Shown: piece by piece, positions 1-9,256 of the stretch | Layout: the number at the start of each line of letters is the position of its first letter | Position numbering within the stretch: the stretch's first letter is position 1 | Assembly (NCBI GenBank): GCA_000320545.1 | Contig: ADNK01003300.1 | Location: 1-20,937, forward strand | DNA: 20,937 bases | Origin: Bigelowiella natans CCMP2755 | Taxonomy: Eukaryota; Cercozoa; Chlorarachniophyceae | Direction of reading: 5' to 3' | Notes under the pieces: generated by a model | What the model was told of the DNA's origin: nothing | Databases searched by the model: none | What the model saw: the letters and a program-made list of their open reading frames with translations, nothing else | Position numbers and translations under genes: made by a program

Positions 1-240
1 CATCGAGGGTATGTTTGTGTGCGTGCACGTGTGTGCCTAGATATATTGTACGACATGAATATTGTTGCCTCTGGTGGCTTCACGGATCTCTCGCTCCCTT
101 TGTAGATTCTGGGCGCCATATGCAAACTTGCAGCAGAATTCTTGCGGCGGTCTTAACCGTCCCCCCCCCCCCCCAGCGGGCCAACCCCCTACTCGTAACA
201 CGCAGAAGAAAAGGAGTGTTCCCCGAAGAACATTCACACG

Positions 241-310
<70 letters not shown>

Positions 311-361
311 CACAAACCGTTGTTGCTATTAGCTGCACTAATTTCTACTACCGAGCAGTAG
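1..361. repeat. Non-genic stretch with poly-C run and compound CT/CA microsatellite
   Basis: No supportable exon is seen here. A run of 14 C lies at 161-174, and a compound (CT)n(CA)n microsatellite fills about 245-309. Open frames across it encode only Ser-Leu or Thr-His repeats and are microsatellite artefacts. The last 50 bases (pyrimidine-rich, ending GCAGTAG) could be the 3' splice site of the candidate exon that follows at 362. Confidence 0.8.
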
Positions 362-645
362 CACGGGTGCGACTTGGAGCATTCTGTGCTCTACGTCAAA
401 GCAAAGACAAAAGGTATGTGTTGGTTTGTTGGTGTTGTAGTTAGTGTTGTAGTGGTGGTGAGAGTGGCGATGATCGTTTTATATGGAAGTCAAAAGCCTG
501 CCTCACCGGGCACGATTGATTCCCATTGTAATAGACATCGTATCTGCTCGAAGTAAATGGGGGGGGAAGGAAAAACGCGAAGAGTTATTGGAATAAGGAC
601 ATGTGTACAATATTGCTAGAAATCTCTCCTCGCACAGAAGACGTA

Positions 646-680
<35 letters not shown>

Positions 681-682
681 TA

Positions 683-725
<43 letters not shown>

Positions 726-1656
726 CTCAAACGCCTTGTACTACAAATTGCTTTTTTGATCTCTCTGGGCTCTGCAGCCTCGAGGCCTGGAGCAATCTTC
801 GACCTACGATAGGACGCACGATCATCACATAAGAACAGAAGGCGGTGGGAAGGTGGGGGGGATAGGTATTACAGCGACGCTGTGCTTGATGAGATATTGG
901 ATACTAAAATCTAATATGTAGCGATTGTGTCGTTGGCAATTGAAGAAGTGACGCTGTGGCTTGCGGGTAAGGAATATGTGCGACCCTTTGCGTCATTACA
1001 CGAGGCAGCAGCGCTTGCTTACGTCGGTGGGGGTGCGGGGCATGCGGGTTGTGCAGCTACCGATGTGTAGCTTTGTTTGTAGCCTATGAGATCTGCGAGC
1101 GACTCGCACTTTTCGGTTGATGTCGGCATATAACCGAAGCTAGACTGATGTTCAATGAAAAAGGCATTTGCTTTACGGACAGGAAGAATGGGTTAGTATG
1201 TGTGCATGTACATGTGCAGCGGTGCATGTGTGCATGTGTGTGTGCATGTGTGCATGTGTGTGTGTGTGTGTGTGTGTGTACGCGCGCGCGCGTGTATGTG
1301 CAATGTTTCCACATCAAAATCAATATTTTTTTCTTCTCCTGAATATAGGATGGGCTGATATGTTCTTGGACGACCTCACAAGTTCCTTCTGTGACGTAGA
1401 GAACTGCTGGCTGAGGTGCTCCGAAACCTTTGAGAACATGCGAGGAAGAAAGAGAGAGAAAGAGAGCAGTAAGAAGGGCAATACACGCAGCGAGCTACAT
1501 CTAGACTCCGGGGACATTTCTCCCTTTCTTTACTGATAAATGAGTCTCCTATTGACCAAAAAAGCTTTTCTCTCATTTCTACTGTAAAATGGATTAAATT
1601 TTCCATCGGCGAAGAATCGCAGCAGACGTACATCTTAGAATGGGTTTTCTGTAAAA

Positions 1657-1697
<41 letters not shown>

Positions 1698-1828
1698 CAC
1701 GCGCGTGTGTGCATATTAAAAATATAAAAGCAGGAGTCGTTACAGGCTTGTATGTTGAAATCCACGTATGGTTCGCCTGCAGCAGCAGAAAGACCAAAAG
1801 AGAACGTCAGAAGCCACAAAGGAGATGA
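362..1828 (+). CDS. Candidate multi-exon gene of unknown function (partial model)
   Basis: I do not recognise this protein. Three exons fit by splice phase: 362-413 (donor GTATGT), 922-966 (acceptor TATGTAG, donor GTAAGG) and 1349-1468 (acceptor GAATATAG, donor GTAAGA). A fourth, 1734-1828, joins in phase and ends at TGA 1826-1828, but it could also splice out at the GTATGG near 1766. The joined reading has short stretches such as AIVSLAIEEVTLWLAGWAD and FLDDLTSSFCDVENCW, mixed hydrophobic and acidic with several Cys and Trp. It then turns basic (RGRKREK), and the optional last exon ends in a Lys/Arg-rich tail. No domain is identifiable. The introns carry CA, TA, TG and CG microsatellites (648-724, 1254-1292, 1660-1710). 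Support comes from phase agreement and strong donor sequences only; no start codon was found, so the gene may begin before the window. Chance alignment of splice-like sites remains possible. Confidence 0.4.
648..724. repeat. Compound (CA)n-TTA-(TG)n-(TA)n microsatellite
   Basis: About 16 CA units are followed by a short TTATG spacer, four TG units and about 20 TA units. It lies inside the first intron of the candidate gene at 362-1828. The CA and TG arms are complementary, so the stretch could form a small hairpin. Confidence 0.95.
1254..1292. repeat. (TG)n(CG)n microsatellite
   Basis: A TG tract followed by a CG tract of about 13 bases. It is preceded from 1197 by degenerate TGCATG/TGTG units and lies in the intron ahead of the exon at 1349. 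Alternating purine-pyrimidine TG/CG tracts favour Z-form DNA. Confidence 0.9.
1660..1710. repeat. (TG)n with CG-rich end
   Basis: An alternating purine-pyrimidine tract: about 15 TG units, then GCGCGCGCACGCGCG, then TG units again. It lies about 25 bases before the optional exon at 1734. Confidence 0.9.
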
Positions 1829-2882
1829 ATCGATGACCTTCACACCAAAACTCTATGTGGATGGGAGAAAAACATGCTAATCGTGCGTGTGCGTGCAAAT
1901 AAGAACGAAGTCCTTCAATTATTGGTGTATTCCCGGCCATTAGAATGAAGCGAAGAGATCATGTCGTAACGTGGAAGCTACTCTTCTCAACGCAATTGAA
2001 ACACTGATAAGGTGACGCACATGTGCGATTCGTCTCGAATGGAATTCATCAGTAGAGAGCTCGAGGGCGGGGTTGACCCTTGTGCATATATTACCCATTT
2101 CAATATTATTTACGAATGCTGAAGAGATGGGGTGCTCCTTTGCGTCTTTCAGCATGAAGCCTTGGATGATCTTTCGAACCATCGTCCAAAAAGAGGAGTG
2201 AGAACGAGAGCGTATTGTATGTGGGGATATGATGGGTTTGTGTCTGGCTGCGCGTCTTTGCGAACTGGTGCGGAGGGGAGGGGAGGGACTAGATACATGT
2301 GTAGAACTTTCATGTGAGAACATATATACATTATATATAAATATGTGTGTGTATAATATACAATTATATTCAACTTTCATTTATATATGCGAATTTCTAT
2401 TGTATATTGATGTGTAGTAGCTGTACGACGAGAGTCAAGTTGGAATGCGTTCACAATCACACCGCATAAGTGAGCCAGCCTGCTATTGCAACACAGAAAA
2501 CCTGAATAGAAAATGCATCGATCATTGCAAATGAGAATAATGTTGAAGAAAGGCAAGAACTGCACCGTGTACATCCATAGTGAGAGCGGACAGGAGGCAG
2601 AAGATGTTGCATTAAACACGCATGTTATAATGGAATCTTAGTACAAAGCATCAGACCCACCGCGACGAAGTAAATCCACTCTCTGTTACTGTCCAATGTG
2701 AATCTCTCCCTGCGCGCATTTTGAGAGTTAGTAGCAGCAAGGGAAGGGCATCACCACCACCACCACCACCACAACAACAACAACAACAACGATGAGCTGT
2801 TCACTCAGCAGATCATCTCACAACAATAGTGGAATGACTTTGTCGAAAATTACGCGTGTGATGTTAATTCACTCACACACTA
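1829..2882. other. About 1 kb with no convincing gene
   Basis: There are scattered open frames on both strands, including one of 146 codons on the - strand at 1940-2380, but none with a recognisable domain. A good-looking + strand acceptor (TTTGCGTCTTTCAG, ending 2151) is followed by a 45-base open segment and a GTGAGA donor, so a further exon of the upstream gene is conceivable. A trinucleotide tract (CAC)n(CAA)n lies at 2752-2790. Confidence 0.5.
2752..2790. repeat. (CAC)n(CAA)n trinucleotide repeat
   Basis: Seven CAC units are followed by six CAA units. It lies just downstream of the 3' end of the - strand candidate gene that stops at 2883. Confidence 0.9.
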
Positions 2883-3684
2883 CTACTTTAATTTCGCTTG
2901 CATCTCTTCGCAGCAGTTCTGCTTCTTCTTATCTTGCTGGCCATTGCCAGCCAATAAGGAGACTCTCAAGCTCTCCTTATTATCCATGCGCGTCGATCGT
3001 CGCCCATTATGCCTGAACTTGAGCTCGTGCGCATCGTCCCGAATGGGACCCGTATCACCGAGAGCGTTGAATCCATCCTCCGGCCCTGACGATGATAGTG
3101 TTCAAAAATGTGTTTGTTGGGAGAGATTCGAGCGAATCCGAGACTAGCTCTCCTTTCCCCGCCCCCCCCTCTTCCCCCCCCTCTGCCCCCCAATTCCCCG
3201 CGCCCCGCAAACAAAAGAATCCCGACCCGGATTCGATGCCATCGGTTTCCGCCCCGGCGAGGAAGTCGGCCTGATCCAGGTTACGAACGGATACGAAGCG
3301 GGAATCTGCCTGGAATCCAGTAGTTTCTTCGAGTCGCGACTGAAAATCGCATGCGTCCGGTAACGGTCACGAGCACACAGGTGGTGATCTCCTGGTAACC
3401 GACATTTTTCATGATTTTGTGCAAATCTGGCATAAATCTACGGAAAATCCCCTCTGTTGCACACCATATTCTTCTCCGACAGGGATCCCTGGCGCCAGGA
3501 CCGTTATAAACGCGTCCGTTCCCCCTGCGCTTGCTCCATATCCGCCCTTCCTTCTTTGTTGCGTCTTCTCCCTCTTAAGGTAGAAGCCACCACGCGGTGT
3601 GTCGCTCACAAGCCGAGGAACCTTCGGCCCGTTCTTGATGATAAGATTGTACGGCGAACTATCTTCACTGAGCTTTGGCTCTTG
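2883..3684 (-). CDS. Candidate - strand gene of unknown function, 3' part (three exons)
   Basis: Not recognised. Three - strand exons join with consistent phase: 3684-3481 (68 codons, donor GTCGGA), 3339-3213 (acceptor GATTTTCAG, donor GTTTGC, phase 1) and 3085-2883 (acceptor CATCGTCAG), ending at TAG 2885-2883, about 177 residues in all. Composition is that of a soluble protein: SPYNLIIKNGPKVPRLVSD and GGYGASAGGTDAFITVLAPG in the first exon, ETTGFQADSRFVSVRNLDQA in the second, and a Lys-rich tail (QQDKKKQNCCEEMQAKLK) in the third. The 5' part is unresolved. Open - strand segments at about 4153-3970 and 4390-4260 have coding-like composition and plausible splice sites and may be upstream exons. 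The codon-aligned opposite strand is also open across exons 2 and 3, so the strand call rests mainly on exon 1, where only the - strand reading looks like protein. Confidence 0.42.
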
Positions 3685-3843
3685 CTGCTGCGCTGGTCTG
3701 CATGCTGTACTGATCAGAGCGTTTCAATTTCGCGTGCAGTTTCTCGAGATGTCATCGGTCCCATACGTTGCCGGCGGCGGTGAGAGAGCGAGCGAGGTCA
3801 TTTTCTTTGTGGGAAATATGTTGTGCCGGTCAGCTGACCACAG

Positions 3844-3864
3844 CCCCCCCACCCCCCCCCCCCC
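3844..3864. repeat. Poly-C run
   Basis: Seven C, one A, then 13 C. On the - strand this is a G-run in the presumed intron upstream of the exon at 3684. Such runs are prone to length error in sequencing. Confidence 0.9.
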
Positions 3865-3969
3865 AGAAAAGCACTGGCCTACGTCGCCAACAGATGATGG
3901 CACATCGCCAATCCTTGCTCTCTAAAAAGAAAAGAACAAAGGCTCGGGTAGGTTTCAAGCTTAATACTT

Positions 3970-4220
3970 TTTTCTGAGATTGGTCGCCACAGCTGGACAC
4001 GCCGAACTTTGCAATAGTCTTCGGTCCCCTACCCTGTTTCCTCTCTCTCCCCTCTATCTCACGTGCTGTTGCGGTATATCCAGGCATCGGCCTTGCACGC
4101 TCGAACAATCGTGCTCCCGGAGGTATCAGTAGCAATTGCACCCTGTGATCGTTCATACTGCTACTCTATATATGTAGCCATCGCCTTTATTTCATCTGCC
4201 TTTCCCAAACAACACGCACA

Positions 4221-4259
<39 letters not shown>

Positions 4260-4440
4260 CTTTCACGTTTGTGTCCTTCTCTAACTGCGCTAAGGGCTGA
4301 GCTCTCCACTTGGGGTAAGATCTCCTCAGCGTGGGGGCAAGTTTGGATTCGAAAGCGCCACAGGCAGCACCAAAAGGTGTGGAGAAAAAGTGGATGTGAA
4401 TCCAAGGGAGAAGCACCACCATTTGTGCTGAATATGCTAG
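3970..4440 (-). other. Possible upstream exons of the 2883-3684 gene
   Basis: Two - strand open segments have protein-like composition. About 4153-3970 includes MPGYTATAREIEGRER and GPKTIAKFGVSSCGDQSQ, followed by a possible GTATTA donor. About 4390-4260 includes FESKLAPTLRRSYPKW and QPLAQLEKDTNVKD, then runs into a (TG)n tract on that strand that offers several GT donors. No frame and splice combination is unique, and the + strand is also open in part (with a strong GTAAGA donor near 4315). I list them as candidates only. Confidence 0.25.
4214..4258. repeat. (CA)n microsatellite
   Basis: About 22 CA units with one TA interruption, in a region without an assigned exon between the - strand candidate gene and TULP. 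Confidence 0.95.
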
Positions 4441-4461
4441 CATCGCAGCATGTAGTTCTAT

Positions 4462-4463
<2 letters not shown>

Positions 4464-4512
<49 letters not shown>
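4464..4512. repeat. (CT)n microsatellite
   Basis: About 24 uninterrupted CT units, upstream of the first recognised TULP exon. If TULP has earlier exons, this would be a long intronic pyrimidine tract. Confidence 0.95.
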
Positions 4513-4517
<5 letters not shown>

Positions 4518-4970
4518 ATGCATCAGAGTTTCTGTTTTGGTGTGCTGCTGGCTCTTATCTTGTCCCCCGTTGTTCCTAGCCCTGAGCTTATTTCCCCCTT
4601 TTCAGTAATCTTGGGAGTCCAAAGAGCGAAAATGGGTTGTGCTCTATCCATCATTAACCGCCAGTATCTTTGTCCTTTGACTTAAAATCATGCACCGATC
4701 GACTGTCTCGCTGAGCGGAACTTCAATTTTCCATAGTCCTGCGTAGTTTCTCTCTCTCTCTCTGTGTGTGTGGTGTGTGTGAATGGATCTAATTCTTTGT
4801 TTTCCCGTCTCCCTGAAGCGTTGCAATTGGAATTCTGCCGGGCAAAATTTCTCATGTAATAGACAAAATAGAAGAGGCGATGTAATGCAGCAATCTTGCT
4901 TCCCGCATGCCGAGTATTCGCGTTGGAAGAAGAAAAAGCATTTTAACTCTTCTTTTATTTTATCCGGCAG

Positions 4971-5477
4971 AAGACATCGGAAAGCGATGGAATCTCCGAG
5001 AAAATGAGGTCGATGGGGATCAGGTATCATCATGCGCACCCTTTGGACCTTGTCCTGTCATGTTTTATACCCTGACACGCTCGCACGCTGGTGCTTCTTG
5101 AGCGCCTTATCATTTCGATGTATGGATGGGTCATCGTAGTATGATAACGGCGAAATTGTGATGTGCAATCTTGAATATTGAGCCTGGGATAGAAAATATG
5201 CACCACCCGGTGGCTCTTTGTCTTGCTTCATGGCCAGTAGAAGAGATGGTCCTTTTGCAGTTCCGTTGGGAATATTTTGTAATTCCGCTGTTTCATCATT
5301 CTTCCTCTCCCTGATGACCCGACAGCGCGGTTTATGATCCTAACCCCAAATCGGCGACCAAAGTTGAGAAGACCGATGAGTTGGAGAAACCTGCATCCAT
5401 GATGGATATCTCGGCGGATAGAAGATCGTTCCTCACAAAGTAAAATAATCTCATATAGTGATTCACACACATGCACG

Positions 5478-5515
<38 letters not shown>

Positions 5516-6667
5516 GGGGGAAGCAGAGGAGGGGGGAACCGAAGAGAATTTTGGTTCCGATCATATGAAGTATATTTAGCAAGCCTTTTAACTTCTTCTT
5601 CCCCTCCACCTTCGCCTTAATTTATACGTCAGGCCGGTTTCCAAGGGCATGAAAATTATGTGCAACGTTCATAGGAGAGCCAAGAACAAATTCTTCGACT
5701 ACCCGATCTACGAGTGCTACATGCTCAACAAGGACGGCACCGAGGTTGGGTCCGCCTTGATTTCTTGTCGAGTAGAAGCACTGACGTCGTAGTCGTTTTG
5801 CGTCAATGAATCACCACCAGTCTCCATGATAATATGATGCATTTAATGCGATGTAAAACTTGACCCGGCTTCTCTTCTCCTTTGTGTGACTCGCTGTTCT
5901 ATGGTGGGGTGCGGGGGTGCTGCTATGTGTTGCGAGTAGACGTTCATGATGGTAGGCCAGAAACGCCCGGGCAGCAAAACGTCCAACTACCTTCTCTCGA
6001 TGGAACTGAAGGATTTGACATCCAAGGACTCAGAAAATTACCTTGGGAAGCTGAGGTGTGTGCATCCATCGCGCTGTTTATCTGCGTCCTTCCATGTGAC
6101 TGCGCGAGACGTCGTCATGGCAAGTTGTAGCCAGATTATTGAGACGTGGCTGATTGCTTTTCTGTTAGCTAGAAAAGGCTCCCGTTGCGCCCCGAGCATT
6201 CCCCCGAACATTCTCGAGCATTTAATTGATGTCAATTTTGGAACCTCCCCTCCCCTCCCCTCCCCCACTTTCATCGACGTGTGTCGCAAAGGTCTAACTT
6301 CGCCGGTACGAGTTTTGTGGCTTACGACGATGGCCTTAGCGAGAAGGACAAGAAGAAGGACTTAAACGCGACCAGGCCCAAGAACAAGCTTGACCGGGCT
6401 GAAATAGCTTGCATCACATACGTACGCACGCTATTGTTAGCTTCGGCAGTCTCGCTATCCTTTCTCTGATTTGAACTTTTTTGCGAGCAAAACGTAGAAA
6501 TACCTTGCACGCCCCAGGAGAGCGGGAGATCATCAATACTGCGATGATATTCCATGAGCATTATTTTTTGTGGGAGAGAGGGCGATCATAGGAGCCCATA
6601 TTGGAACAATGTAGTGACAAAAGGGCATAGATACGTTGCAGGCACCTGCACACGCGCACTATCACAC

Positions 6668-6706
<39 letters not shown>

Positions 6707-6810
6707 ACAGGAAACAAATCTCCTATTCAATCGCGGACCCCGAGTGATGGTAGGAGCAGATCAACACACGCTAACACACACACACACACACTCACACACA
6801 CACACACACA

Positions 6811-6848
<38 letters not shown>

Positions 6849-6870
6849 CACACACACACACACACACACA

Positions 6871-6908
<38 letters not shown>

Positions 6909-7139
6909 TCGCAGCATAGTCAACACGCGAGAATTACAACGGTTGTCCATAGTTCTCCAGTATTATTCTCAAACGAATGTGGATGCTTTCTTCCAGAAAG
7001 TGGTCGTTCCCAGCCTTGATAATAGAGGGAAAGCGTATAGGTTTGAGGTACATCGCGACATACGATTGCACAATACATCCAAACATACACCCGTACACAT
7101 GCAGCAAAGACTCTGTGGTGACGTAGAGCTACGTTTGAA

Positions 7140-7193
<54 letters not shown>

Positions 7194-7913
7194 CGCGGAG
7201 TATATCCATTGCATACATCTGGCAGAGTGAGGAGAAAGGCACGCTGCTGAGCCAGTATAAGGACAACCCTAATGGCAAAAGGACGTATCTCTTGCAGAAC
7301 AAGAAGCCCAAGTGGAACGAGAGTAATGCTTCCGGTCTCGACCGGCTCTTTTTGTTTTTTTTCGGGGAAGTTCCGACAGAATTTATTCACGCACAATTCC
7401 AGGATGAGAACGGTGGCGGTGGGTGGTGGTGTGGTGATGAGTTGGTGCTTTTGGTGGATGTGTTTTGCTGATTTGTGGTGTGGTCACGTTGCATCGTAGC
7501 TATGCGAGCGTATTGTCTAAACTTCCACGGCCGAGTGACGAAGGCATCGGTGAAGAACTTCCAGCTTACGCATGACGTGGACGGTCGGACTCCATCACCT
7601 AACTTGCCTCTTGAACAGCCTTTGGCTTTGTGTATCGTTAAGTAGAAGAAGACGAGAAGAAGAAGAAGAAGAAGAAGAAGAAGAAGAAGAGAGATTAGAG
7701 CCGCACACTCATACTTTGCAAGCACACGCAAACACGACGCACATACGCACACGTATCCCCAACTACTACCCATTCTTAGCCGATGGAGAGATCTTGCAGT
7801 TTGGAAAAGTAGGAACCAACGAATTCACTATGGATTTTACGTGGCCGCTCACGCCACTCCAGGCTTTTGCAGTCTGTTTATCGAGTTTCGACAACAAGAA
7901 AGCCGTAGATTAG
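4971..7913 (+). CDS. Tubby-like protein (TULP), 10 recognised exons
   Basis: A tubby C-terminal domain protein; family members bind phosphoinositides through this barrel and link membranes to ciliary traffic or transcription. Exons: 4971-5023, 5326-5439, 5633-5744, 5940-6055, 6292-6421, 6711-6749, 6997-7047, 7226-7322, 7500-7583, 7780-7913 (TAG). All junctions are GT-AG and keep phase (930 nt, 309 residues). Family landmarks appear in order: [12 protein letters not shown] (domain entry), [10 protein letters not shown] (phosphoinositide-binding strand), [81 protein letters not shown] and the terminal [18 protein letters not shown]. The N-terminal extension is short and polar. The first exon has a pyrimidine-rich 3' splice site before it, so an earlier exon with the true start is likely; otherwise ATG at 5004 gives 298 residues. 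Its neighbour downstream is convergent. Family identity is certain; only the 5' end is open. Confidence 0.93.
5481..5512. repeat. (GA)n microsatellite in TULP intron 2
   Basis: About 16 GA units, then G-rich sequence, in the intron 5440-5632. Confidence 0.95.
6672..6702. repeat. (AT)n microsatellite abutting a TULP 3' splice site
   Basis: About 15 AT units end 8-9 bases before the AG that precedes exon 6 (starts 6711). The usual pyrimidine tract is nearly absent: only TTTGTACAG separates repeat and exon. The exon is certain, because it supplies the NRGPR tubby motif in phase. Confidence 0.95.
6776..6905. repeat. 130-bp interrupted (CA)n microsatellite
   Basis: This is the longest repeat of the window and fills about half of TULP intron 6 (6750-6996). 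CT interruptions at 6791, 6811 and 6871 and a GT interruption near 6847 subdivide it at multiples of about 20 bases, suggesting internal duplication of a 20-base unit. Confidence 0.95.
7141..7192. repeat. Compound (CA)n(TA)n in TULP intron 7
   Basis: About nine CA units run directly into about 17 TA units, 33 bases before exon 8 (7226). It has the same CA-to-TA architecture as the repeat at 648-724. Confidence 0.95.
7644..7690. repeat. (GAA)n repeat in TULP intron 9
   Basis: About 14 GAA units with small interruptions in the intron 7584-7779, purine-rich on the coding strand. Translated, it gives a Glu/Lys run that is not part of the protein. Confidence 0.9.
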
Positions 7914-8041
7914 GCTTCGTATGAAAGGTTGATTGATGGGACGGTGCGCCCGCATCAGCTGTTTCACGCAGTGGTTCAAACCCAACTCCAAAGTTGCAGC
8001 AATGCATATATGCACAAAATATAAATGCCTTATCACTTTGA

Positions 8042-8081
<40 letters not shown>

Positions 8082-8829
8082 TAGCGGGCAGTTACATCAT
8101 AGTGAAGTTTGTGCCACGTACGTTCGGTATGCTATGCGCATGAGCGACACCCTCGACTTACACCAGAATGACGTAGATGTTTATGAGTCACATCGCCATG
8201 ATGCGTAGTCGGCGACAGTATAAGCAATAATAACAATGTGTATACCAAGGAGGCAAGGTATGCGCAATAACATTGCTTGCGATCTTCGGCAGTACATATA
8301 GCAGCATTATACGATTTTGACAAGTTATTGCGTGGATAGCGTAGCAAGTTGTCTGTCTAGCTACTAGAATATGCATTGTGGGTACCCTCACTGCTTTCAG
8401 CTAAAGTAAATGCGCTGCAACTAGCTCAAAGTTTCGCTTCGTACCCATCCGATAATCAGCCTCGGCCAGCGCTCTTGCCGCAATACGTGTAGCTCAATTT
8501 ACACATCGCGCACAACCTGCTGAAGCGCTGTAGCCGCTGCTTTGCATAGCTACATTAGGAATTAGGATGACTATTGAAAAGATTTAATCACTTCATTACA
8601 TCCGTCGTCTCACACATCGCGCATGCATGCCTGCTTTATCAAGCTACGTACATCTCAATGGTGTCAGGTCACTTGCTGTTATGCTTGGGTGTTGCGAGCA
8701 TAAAAAGAACGAAGCACACTGTCGGCACAGCAATTGCAGATATCTCTAATGCACAGTGTCCGACGACAATTAATTTACCATTCGAGAGTACGTATCATTC
8801 GAGCTGTGATCATCAAGCGCATGGAGAAT
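7914..8829. other. Spacer between convergent TULP and fucosyltransferase genes
   Basis: This 916-base stretch must hold the 3' ends of two transcripts that point at each other. It has a (TG)n tract at 8043-8076 and no supportable gene. The open frames present are short and lack domains. No clear AATAAA signal stands out right after either stop codon. Confidence 0.7.
8043..8076. repeat. (TG)n microsatellite
   Basis: About 17 TG units followed by CGCG, 130 bases past the TULP stop. Confidence 0.95.
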
Positions 8830-9220
8830 TCATTTAAACTCCTCAGTGGTGGGAGCGTCGCTGCTGTAGAAGGTGCCTTGGTGCACGTCGACCAGGAATG
8901 TCTTGTCCGTGAAGGTCAGATCTGAGCTCCTACTTAGCACACCGACGGCAAGAAGCCAGCTACTGTATGGACGACTTCGTCTAGGGAAATATCTGGGAGG
9001 GGGGGGGGGAGGATGGAATCCAGATGATGAATGCAATGCTCGCACCGCATCGCTGATGTGGAAAATTTTACGGGGTTATGACGGTTGGGAAACTTGCACT
9101 TACGGAATGATGAAATACTTCGCCCGCAGTTGCATGTGTAGAGATACAATAGCGGATTGAATGCCTAGCGATCTTGACTGCGACTTCTTGAGCGTCGCCT
9201 GACAGAAAAGTAACGGATTT

Positions 9221-9256
<36 letters not shown>

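Noticed and set aside
245-309. Tandem repeats checked as a possible CRISPR or satellite array
   Set aside because: This and the other arrays are simple di- or trinucleotide repeats with no spacer-repeat structure.
1376-1843. 155-codon - strand open frame
   Set aside because: It crosses a CA microsatellite (poly His-Thr) and is antisense to a splice-consistent + strand exon; no domain is seen.
1940-2380. 146-codon - strand open frame
   Set aside because: The composition is partly protein-like, but it starts in AT-rich microsatellite-like DNA and shows no recognisable domain or splice support. Open frames of this size arise by chance elsewhere in the window.
4644-5039. 131-codon - strand open frame
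   Set aside because: It overlaps TULP exon 1 in antisense, is rich in Phe and Cys from A/T-rich DNA, and shows no domain.
6554-7019. Long His-Thr/Ser open frames
   Set aside because: They are translations of the CA repeat spanning a TULP intron; only the 13-codon and 17-codon exons inside are real.
6920-7396. 158-codon - strand open frame
   Set aside because: Antisense shadow of TULP exons 7 and 8 plus the TA/CA repeat between them.
7973-7983. GGTTCAAACCC resembling a tRNA T-loop
   Set aside because: No matching A box, acceptor stem or anticodon arm could be found around it.
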